A DNA stretch of 64,000 bases. It comes from Micractinium sp. NFX-FRZ (Eukaryota; Chlorophyta; Trebouxiophyceae; Chlorellales; Chlorellaceae). The notes under the pieces are model-generated. The model ran no database searches and had not been told where the DNA came from. It saw only the letters and a list, made by a program, of their open reading frames with translations. The number at the start of each line of letters is the position of its first letter. Position 1 is the stretch's first letter. The stretch spans positions 1 through 64,000 of the forward strand of contig JAPTJF010000064.1 in the NCBI GenBank assembly GCA_029339195.1, written 5' to 3'. The translations under genes were made by a program, and so were the position numbers. This document shows, in pieces, positions 56,538 to 64,000 of the stretch.

Positions 56538-57320
56538 GTAAACTTTCCATGCACCTTGTTTGCTTGTGGCACCTGTCTTCCCACCACGCTGCTCCTGATC
56601 CCACCACCAATTGATTGATTGATTGATCTGTACACGAGCTCGTCTCACGCACTTTCCCTGTCCTCAGGACGAGTTGTAAAGCTACGGTGCTGCGCAGTAA
56701 ACTACACAGGATCGGTGCACTGTGTGAATTAGAACAGCACTGCAGGCAACTGCAGAGGCGCTGAGCGCAGAGGCGGGCATCAGAGAGCACGGTAGATGCA
56801 GCCCTTAGCAAGCAAGGCATGCACGATGCCCAGGAATGCCCCACCTGCCGTGCTCACACCACCCCCAGCAGCGTGCGCACATGTGCCGGTGTGTGCCGCA
56901 CCGCATCTGCCACTGCCGCCTGGTCATATCCGCTCGAGTTGCGGCCAGTGTGGCGTCTCCTGCCTGCCGGCAAGGTTGCTACTGGCAGAAAGCCAGGCGG
57001 AGTAGCCTCTCTAACGGCACACTGCCCACAGCATGGAAGGCATAGCTGCTTAATTATTGGAACCACGCATGCCGACAGGAGCGGGGCTTGAGCAGCGGGC
57101 ATTCTCGTTGTGTGGGCACTTGATGGAGTGGGACGGCGGCAGGCGACATGCAGTCGGTGTGGCCCCCGTGCCTGCTGGCAGGCCCTGCTGGCAGCCACCC
57201 GGGGTGGGTACAGGCAGGTAGCAGGGCAGAGCAGCCTTTCTAAATGCACATGCGGGTGCTCTGCTGGCATGCCTGGGCGCCGCCGTGCCAACCCACGCAG
57301 CCTCCACCCCTTGGCACTCC

Positions 57321-57355
57321 GCAGCCCTCCCAGGTTTGAGCACACCGCCACGCTG
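57321..57355 (+). pseudogene. Remnant of F-box/LRR exon 2 start
   Basis: ccctcccaggtttgagcaca, then ccgccacgctg, matches the acceptor and start of exon 2 in the gene at 51817 (gctcctcccaggttcaagca, then cgccgccctc). The sequence after it does not continue as an LRR exon. Confidence 0.6.
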
Positions 57356-57539
57356 CGGGGTGAGCTGGCGGAGGCAGCGCTGGCGGAGCGAGTCATTGCT
57401 AGTGCCCCACCCTCTTGCAAAGTGCTACAGGTCGCTCATCCCGGTTATCACAAAGCTGGGCACCACCAGGGAAGAGTAGAAGGGCGGGGCCGGCACACAA
57501 TGGTGCACCTTTACTGTCACCAGCAGCCAGGGGGTGGTT

Positions 57540-57712
57540 TGCCGGCTGTCATGCACGGCACCCAGGTAGATCAGTAGCAGCCATGCACCATCAAGCACTA
57601 TTAAGCACATCAGTAGCGCAATCAGGCGACTACGGAGCTGCAGCTGGCTTGGTGCTACATGTGTGCATGCCACATGCGCAATGCCCAGGCAGCAGTCGGC
57701 AGTCGCAAGAAC
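57540..57712 (+). repeat. Duplicated spacer segment, copy 2
   Basis: Partner of 53996-54170. It shows many substitutions, so it is older than the 1.2-kb duplication on the left flank. Confidence 0.8.
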
Positions 57713-57774
57713 AGCGCGGGCGCCGCCGGCCGCCTACTGGGCTGGCGCCGGCGCCGCCTGCCACCCAGCTGCCG

Positions 57775-60065
57775 CTACATGATCTGCTGCCACTGCTCGC
57801 CGCTGGGCTTGGCAGCCCCCGTGCTGGTGTACTTGCCGCAGGGGCACCCCTGGGGGCTGGCGCTGCAAGCAGAGTCCACGTGGCAGGGCACCAGCCACAG
57901 GCGCACCACCTTGCCTCCGGCGGCGTGCTGCTCACACCTGCAGCATGTTGCACAGGCAGGCAGGCAGGCAGGCAGGCATGGTTTGGCTTGCAGGCAGCTG
58001 TGTGATGCGCACAGGGCGGCCACACTGCTCCGCCACCGACACACACAGCAACAGTGTGTGAGCATGCATCAGCCGGCACCATCAAAGCAGCATCAGCAAC
58101 AGCGCAGCTGCCGCTGCTGAGGCAGCCGTTGCGACACCGCCGCCGGTATGCAGTGCAGGTAAGAACCGGTCTGACATGCACATGAAGTGCGTGCCGTGTT
58201 GTGCGTACGCATGTACACACCTTTGCTTGGCCACTGCCAGGTCTGGGGTGTTCAGAGAGATGTGCCACTTGGTGTTGGCGATCTCTGGCCCCTTGAGGTC
58301 GGCAAACCCTCGGTCGCACAGCTCCTGCTGCGAGAAGAGGCATCTTGAAGGCATCTATGCACGGAGGGCATGCCGGCGACCTTGGAGCGGGGCATCAGGT
58401 TCCAGTGATCAAGCGCGGCGGCTCCTGCCTGCCAGGAATAGACCAGTGGCAGGGTCCCTCCATTTATCCCTGCCATCACAAGTGCAAAGCTCAGCCTTAT
58501 GAAGCCACTGTGCCTGCACGCACTGCACCGGCAATTCCGGCCACAGCCTGGATGCATGCCTGGAGGCTGCACTTCCGGCTTGCTGACCTCAGCCAGCGAT
58601 TGAAGTATCTTGCCCTTGTCATGAATGAGTGCATGGTACGTGCCACCCGACAGTGCAAGCTTGGTGTCGCACGGCTCGTCTGGCAGCTGATAGGTGGCAC
58701 TTCCCTGCACAAAGAACGGAGAGGAAAGGCAGAACGAAACCAGGAACAGTCACGTTCTGTCTGTCCTCTCCCTGCAGCATCCAGCAGGTGCAAAAGCTGC
58801 GAAGGCACCACCATGCACTGCCGGCACGCGGTGCCGCTGCCCAGGCACGCTGTGCTGTGTTGGGTGAATGCTGCAGGGCGGAAACACTGTGCTGCATTGG
58901 CGGGAACGCAGCGGACCAGGTCAAGGCAATGGGCCACCTCACAAAATCCGGCACTGCAGCAGTTACCTCCACTGCACCATGCACGTCGCTTGCGGCGGCA
59001 GGGGGGCGGCGGTAGCGGCAGCAGCAACGGCAGCGGCAGCGGCGGGAGCAACGCCTGGTGAGCGGCCTCGCCTTGTTTGCCACCTTCCAGGCAGCCGCGG
59101 CTGCGCTGTACATCTTCTTCACATCCAGTGGTGCGCAGCCGGCCACAAGTTCAGGTGATGGCTTGGTGCAGGTGCCGCCCTTTATGTACAGGCCTTGGCA
59201 GTGGTGGTAGCCTGCACCCAGCAGGCCTCCCCAAAGTAGGAGGACGGATGAAGGCAGGCAGGCAGGCAGACAGGCAGGCGCCCTGTGCAGCTGCGGGCAG
59301 GCAGGCAGGCAGGCAGGCGCCCTGTGCAGCTGCGGGCAAGCAGGCAGGCAGGCAGGAGGCTCCTTGTGCAGCGGCGGGCATGAAGGCAGGCAGGCAGGCA
59401 GGCAGGCACCCTAAGCAGCAACCGCCCAGCCTGCACGTCAATTGATTTGGCAGCCGGCTTGCCTGCAATGGTCACGTGGTAGGAGCCCCAGGGTACCGCC
59501 TGGGAGTCCTGGGCATCGGAGCCACCCGACAGTATGATCCCGTAGCTCAGCTGTGGGGCTGCGGCGAGGCCCTCGGGGGCGGCAGGGCCCTGGGCGGTGG
59601 CAAGGTCTTCAGCGCTGCCAGGCCCCTGGGCGACAGCAGGGCCCTCCGGCTGGGCGGCAGCCAGCAGAAAGGTGGCCAGCCCCAGCGCTGCCGCCAGGGC
59701 GGCGCCTTGCCTGCGCACGTGCAGGCAGCCTCGGCAGGGTTGCTCAGGTTCGTCCGTGCAGGCACGCAGCAAGGCCAGCACCCAGGCAGGGCAGCAGGCA
59801 CCCGTGGGTCGGTGCTGCTGTGCAAGGGTTTAGAGGTCGACTCGGGGCACGCTTCTCACGAGCCAGACTCCTGTTACGTGCCTGAAGAGGGACATCCTTG
59901 AGCTTGTAGGTAGACTGCGCTGACACCAGGTAAGAGGAAGGCAGATTACGGGCCCGGGAGTCGGGTTTGTCCTGAGCCACAGTGGTTGCGGGAGGTGCGC
60001 CTGCTGCCTAAGTTACCTTGGGTGGCCCGAGTTGCAAGGGGTAGGTCTCGAGGACGCTGACAGTG
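57775..60065 (-). CDS. Cys-rich multi-exon protein of unknown function (5' end unresolved)
   Basis: Seven exons can be chained on the minus strand with matching phases: one ending at 60017 (its 5' limit about 60056-60065), then 59882-59971, 59463-59550, 59072-59211, 58588-58704, 58221-58327 and 57775-57937. Readable segments include TYPLQLGPPK, RNLPSSYLVSAQSTYKLKDV, SYGIILSGGSDAQDSQAVPW, YHHCQGLYIKGGTCTKPSPE, LSGGTYHALIHDKGKILQSL and CGKYTSTGAAKPSGEQWQQI; the stop is at 57775. Cysteines cluster in the C-terminal half (C-x3-C in YHHCQG/GGTC style, and SACSASPQGCPCG), typical of secreted or wall proteins, but no N-terminal signal was found because the first exon is not identified. Three of its introns begin with GC. 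A possible further upstream exon, NPDLLNQGEILYRPGPTRCF, lies near 60100-60170. I do not recognise a family. Confidence 0.55.
59242..59412. repeat. GGCA-rich minisatellite
   Basis: Four imperfect units of roughly 40-50 bp, each a run of ggcaggcaggca followed by gcgccctgtgcagctgcggg or a variant, in an intron of the gene at 57775-60065. Each unit supplies gtgcag-like acceptor words. Confidence 0.9.
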
Positions 60066-60731
60066 CTGCCGCCGCCAGCTCAGCTTGCAGCGGCTCAAAG
60101 CAGCGCGTCGGCCCTGGACGGTACAGGATCTCGCCTTGATTCAGCAAATCAGGATTCTCGCAACGTCCTTTGTGGCCCGCCGTTCGGCCAGCGAGGCCCA
60201 GTGCCTGCCTGCATGCGGTGCCGCCTGCACGTGTTCCCGCCCTGCAACCTCGCTCGCTGCCTGCGCTCCTCCTTTGAGGACGACTTAACAAGGACCTTCA
60301 CCACAGTTTGAAGCGCGATGCTGGCCTGCCATGGCTATCTTGTTCTGCTACTTGTGGCCAGTGCGAAGCTGAGAGCAGGCTAGAGGCAGGGAGACCAGCG
60401 GGCACCTCAGCCGGCCTGCCCGACTGCCCGCTCTCCACCTGCGCCATTCACCATCCCAAGGTTGTGGCAAACACGTATGTGAGCCAGAAAACACGGAGGA
60501 GGTGAACAAGGAGCCCTGCTGCGCTGCCGCCACCGCACCAGGCAATGATTGGCGGTGTGCGTACGAGCGGCACAGCAAGGGGTGGGGTCCAGGCGCTGCC
60601 CTGACCGATTGCTGCCAGCCGATGCTGTACTTGCCCCATGCCACCGCCCAACTGCTCCTGGTGCGGGGCGATTGAAACACTCAAGAGCATTACAATTTCG
60701 CCGACGAAGTGAAACAGTTGTGCACTGGCAG
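60066..60731. other. Unresolved 5' region of Cys-rich gene and 3' flank of hydrolase
   Basis: Upstream exons of the 57775-60065 gene probably lie here, but I cannot fix them. TGTAA on the minus strand at 60690-60694 ends the hydrolase transcript, leaving about 600 bases for the next gene's 5' part. Confidence 0.4.
60690..60694 (-). terminator. TGTAA poly(A) signal, carbon-nitrogen hydrolase
   Basis: Minus-strand TGTAA 38 nt after the stop codon at 60732. Confidence 0.55.
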
Positions 60732-63230
60732 CTAGAGCGGCGGCACGGGCCCGCGCCAAACGCCCTCGGCTGCTATGGCACGTGCCACGCGCTGACGCAG
60801 CGGCGCCCGCCACAGGTGGTAGGAGAGGGAGCCTAGCGTCTCCATGAGCCGGAACCCAAAGCGCATGTGCCAGGACACCGGCTCAACCACGTAGCCTCCC
60901 GAGTAGCAAGCATAAGGCACAGTCGGGCCAGCATCTGCTGAGCTGGCAGCTGCAGCGCCCAGCACACGCGCCAGCGGGCTGCCGGCCAGCGGGCGGCTGC
61001 TGGAAGCATCTGATGCAGCCACGTGCACGCCCGCCGGCTGCAGCAGCGGCAGCTGGGCTAGAAGCAGGCCCTCCTCATCCCGCCCCAGCTGCGCCAGTGG
61101 GGTGCCCCCTGGGGCGTAGATGGCAGAGCAGCCCAGCATGGGGCCAGAGAGGGGCACGGTGTCCCGGCGCAGGAAGGGCAGGAGGCGGGGGAGTGGCGAG
61201 GCCCAAGGCCCTGCAGCGTGGGGGGTGGGGAGCCAGAGGGGGTGGGGAGCCAGAGGGCAGAGGGGGGAGGGCAAGAAGGGCGTGAGTGGGAGGTTCTGTG
61301 GGTGGGTGACAGCGCAACGGTGGTGATGCAGCGAGGAGGGCAACATGTCTTCACGTTCAGGCAGCGCTCGTGCCGCTCGTAGCAGCTTTTCTTCCGCCCG
61401 CTGCCACCCCCCATGCCCGCCCCTTGGCTCCACTTGCGCAGCAGCCGTACCCAAGCCATACCCTGTGATGCGCAGCGCCCTTTCTGCGCCCAGCACCCCC
61501 TCCCAACCGCCCTCAAGCCAGACACGTGTGGTGGGCAGCGATGGGACCAAGATGGACCCTCAACTGGCCAGCCCACGCCAGCCCACCACCAGCCGCTCTG
61601 CTCTGCCCCCACTCAGCCCGCCAGCGAATTGCAACGATCAACTCAAGCCAGTCACCTGTGTGATGGGCGGCGACGACGTGCACCCTCAGCTTGGCAGCGT
61701 GCATCTGGCTCACCCCCGCCGCCATAGGCGCCAGCCGCTGCGCTGCTGCCTTGGGCCAGCGGAAGGTGGGGTGGTCGTGGGCGGGCTGCATGGCGCAGAA
61801 GGGGGAGATGAGGAGGCACAGCGGCTGGCGCTGGTGCGCCTCCTGCACGGGGGCAAGCAAAGAAATGGCAGGCGCAGCAAGGGGGAGCGCAACAGGGGTA
61901 AGGGAGAGAATGGCAGGTGGGCGGTGAGGGGACGGTGAGGCAGCAATCGGGCAAGTGATTCCTGTCATGACGACTGCCCAGGTGGGGTTGTGAACAGGGC
62001 AGGAGGCGGAGCGTGCAGCAGCCAGAGGCAGCCCACCCCACTGCGTGCCTGCCCATCTGACTGCTGCCCTCCCTCCATTGGATCCCGCTTAGCAGACTGC
62101 AGCGTACCCGCCCAGGCTGCCCAGGCTGCAGCCTGTCCACTGTTCAAGCTGCCAACACTTCCACCAGGCAGCGTGCCCAGCATGTCACCAGGCCCCCACG
62201 CATTCTGCCCTGCTATCTCGCTCCACGCAACCAACCCTGCCCCAAGTACCAGAATTGCCTGCATAGGCGGCCCGCACATGTTCTCATAACATATGGAGAA
62301 CGCCACCCGCAGCGTCATGCCTCCTCTCCCACCGTCGCCTTCCCCGCTGCCTTGCCCCCCAGCATCCCCAACTCCGCCGCTGCCTGCGTGCCACCCGCCA
62401 CCGCCCCGCTTGGCCAGCAGCGGCGCTGCGTCCAGCTCTACCACATGCGCAGCAGGCTCGCCCCCCCGACCATCTGCCCCTGCGCTGCGGAACACGAAGC
62501 CTTCCAGGGAGGAGGCGCGGTGTTTGCGCACCAAGGCAGCGCTGCCGCTGCCGCTGCCGCTGCTGCTGCCGCTGCTGGCGCCGCCGTCACCGCTGCCCTG
62601 ACGCCGCACAAAGCTGCCATCTGGCGCCGCCAGCACAAGCGAGTTGTAGATGTGGCCATCTGGCGTGGCCTCTAGCAGTGTGGCGGCAGCGTAGCAGCCG
62701 TAGCGTGCGGCCCAGCGGGACAGCGCGCGCAGGCTGGGGCTGCGTGCCACGTCAGACAGCCCCTCAGCATAGTACCAGGCGGTTTCGCACATGAGGTGGC
62801 CGGCATTAAAGATCTGCACGGGAGTAAGAGGGCACCAGGTGCACGCAGGTGGGAAATTGGCAGCCCTGAGCGTGCATTGTAAGCGGAGGTGTGGGCAAAC
62901 TGGCGCCAGCTGGAGCAGCAGCGGGCCGAGTGCAGCGACGCGCGGCGGGCCGGCAGGCGCTGCCCTGGCGCCAGCATTGATGCTGCATGACCTGTATCCC
63001 AAGCAACCCCAACCTTGCAAGCACACCTCTGGAAGCACCAGTATGTCGAGATGCACCCCACTGCTGCTGCTACCGCCGCCCCTGGCATCCGACAGGTCCC
63101 AGCGCCGCACCCCCAGCCGCTCGCATTCGCGCTCCAGCAGGGCGCCTATGTGAGCCAGGTTCTCCTCAGTTGCTATCGGCCGCGTCTCCAGCTGCAGCGC
63201 AGCCACGCCCAGAAATGGCTCCGCCTGCAT
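60732..63230 (-). CDS. Carbon-nitrogen hydrolase (nitrilase superfamily)
   Basis: Exons 63027-63230, 62250-62813, 61656-61842 and 60732-61210 give 477 aa. MQAEPFLGVAALQLETRP opens the alpha-beta-beta-alpha fold. The nitrilase triad is visible as Glu (in TEENLAHIGALLE by position), Lys (LVRKHRASSLEGF) and Cys (FSICYENMCGPP). Later landmarks are LLISPFCAMQPAHDHPTFRW, VHVVAAHHTGPWASPLPRLL and GCSAIYAPGGTPLAQL. A Gly/Ser insert interrupts the domain near residues 150-170 and another Gly-rich stretch precedes the Cys motif. The enzyme cleaves a nitrile or amide C-N bond; the substrate is not evident. The C-terminal about 80 residues (PYACYSGGYVVEPVSWHMRF) extend past the core. ATG 63371 in the same frame would add a 47-residue Arg/Pro/Ala-rich, transit-like leader. 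Confidence 0.85.
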
Positions 63231-63965
63231 GGCGAGCCTGGCTGCATGGGCGGGTGGTGGGGTGGGGCGCGAGTGGTGGGGCCGGGCAGCGGTGCACGGG
63301 CTGGCTGGCGGTCGCTTCCCCTCGGCACCTTTGCGGCGCGTTGATGGTGCTGCGACTCCCCGAGCTTGCATACAGTGCGCTGGGGGAGATGCGCGCGCCT
63401 CGAGCGAGCGACAGTGTCGGAGCGACAGTGTCGGAACCCTTGGGTAGCCCCGCCGCCACAACCGTCCCCAATCGTGAAACGACGCGCACAAGCCACAAGA
63501 GAACAACTGCGAGACAATTCAGCAACTTGCTGCCAGAACGCCGGTGGCGGCTGCGCGGCAGCGGCAGAGCTTGCCGCGGGCCATCATGATGTGCCCGCGC
63601 TGTGTGCGCGACGGGCTGCATGAGAATATCCAACTTCAAATCCTTGTATGCAGCACCTGCATTGCCGTGGCAGCCATCCTCGACTGGCCGACAGGGGTGC
63701 AGGCAGGCGCACAGGCAGGACGAAAAGCCTCTAAAACTGCTTGCCATCTTGCTCCTCAATGCTAATGGGACAACTGCATGATATGTTGGTGGGATCACTA
63801 GCGTCTACCTGTCCAATTGCCTGGTATGTGCCTGCTTTCAGTGCATCACCGCTTGTGCGGCGGCTTGTGTGGGGCCGCCACCTCGGTGCACCACCGCCCT
63901 CCCGCCTAGCACACACAATCGCTCCGTCTTCCGCGTCCTTACCCATTCAGATTTGCCTTACCGCC
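63231..63965. other. Intergenic between hydrolase and a plus-strand F-box gene
   Basis: Divergent spacing: hydrolase start on minus, F-box start on plus. Contains the paired palindromes at 63409-63433 and otherwise no supported exon. The hydrolase could extend to ATG 63371. Confidence 0.5.
63409..63433. promoter_or_regulatory. Two tandem 11-bp palindromes
   Basis: The perfect inverted repeat cgacagtgtcg occurs at 63409-63419 and again at 63423-63433, 14 bp apart, upstream of the hydrolase start. A paired dyad in a promoter region resembles a transcription-factor site; this is inference. Confidence 0.4.
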
Positions 63966-64000
63966 ATGGATCCTCGCCGCCGTCGCGCTGCAGCCGCTCA
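63966..64000 (+). CDS. Start of another F-box gene (cut by window end)
   Basis: ATG at 63966, preceded by ccgcc, begins MDPRRRRAAAA, close to MPPRRRAAAD of the gene at 54505 and MPPRRRAAAK at 720. Only 35 bases are in the window, so the F-box itself is not seen; the call rests on this N-terminal similarity and location. Confidence 0.6.
   Translation, partial: MDPRRRRAAAA

Larger units (their letters stand above)
56440..57774. other. Intergenic with decayed F-box remnants
   Basis: No intact exon. Holds the poly(A) signal of the upstream gene at 56533-56537, a short TTGA repeat near 56608, a relic of F-box exon 2 at 57321-57355 and the second copy of the duplicated spacer at 57540-57712. I infer the remains of another F-box unit. 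Confidence 0.55.

Noticed and set aside
58345..59061. 238-codon plus-strand open frame
   Set aside because: Opposite to minus-strand exons that chain in phase; no start context or domain.
1..64000. tRNA, rRNA or transposon coding regions
   Set aside because: No cloverleaf-like tRNA, rRNA-like block, reverse transcriptase, transposase or long terminal repeat was recognised on either strand by eye; a covariance and repeat search would be needed to be certain.

Overview
The window is nuclear DNA from a eukaryote, most likely a GC-rich chlorophyte green alga of the Chlorella/trebouxiophyte kind. About 84 spliceosomal introns can be placed by matching donors, acceptors and reading-frame phase. 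There are plastid transit-peptide-like N-termini, a plastid-type ABC1 kinase and a plastid-type thioredoxin, and several genes are followed by the chlorophyte TGTAA poly(A) signal. There are no operons, Shine-Dalgarno sites, CRISPR arrays or prokaryotic mobile elements. Exon coordinates are hand-built and internally consistent in phase, but no transcript data were used.

Left part (1-13.7 kb, all minus strand): a family of F-box/leucine-rich-repeat genes, made up of one F-box-only fragment (605-720), a tandem pair (1490-3181 and 4947-6658) and a further member (11951-13667). A LURP-one/tubby-fold gene (7487-11341) lies between them. Its 3' end has been copied into the spacer of the tandem pair as part of a 1.2-kb near-identical duplication.

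Middle (15-41.5 kb): single-copy genes. An 18-exon plastid ABC1-family kinase (15019-22635, minus) is divergently paired across 320 bp with a TPR ribosome-assembly chaperone candidate of the Acl4 type (22956-27348, plus). Then, all on plus, come a secreted CE4 polysaccharide deacetylase (28279-32506), a single-pass membrane protein of unknown function (33893-35623) and a secreted class-3 lipase with a C-terminal PLAT-like domain (37090-41452).

Right part (42-64 kb): more F-box/LRR genes on plus (42266-44077 with a 4-bp repeat-unit frameshift; 51817-53677; 54505-56439; the start of another at 63966). They alternate with a MYND-finger protein (45174-49100), a plastid thioredoxin (49442-51234), an unrecognised Cys-rich multi-exon gene (57775-60065, minus) and a carbon-nitrogen hydrolase (60732-63230, minus). 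A decayed F-box remnant and a duplicated spacer lie at 53.9-57.7 kb.

No single pathway links the genes. Three traits stand out across the window. F-box/LRR genes of one architecture have expanded on both flanks, sharing a conserved C-terminal block. Many introns hold decayed partial copies of a neighbouring exon, often including its splice site. About one intron in ten appears to start with GC rather than GT.
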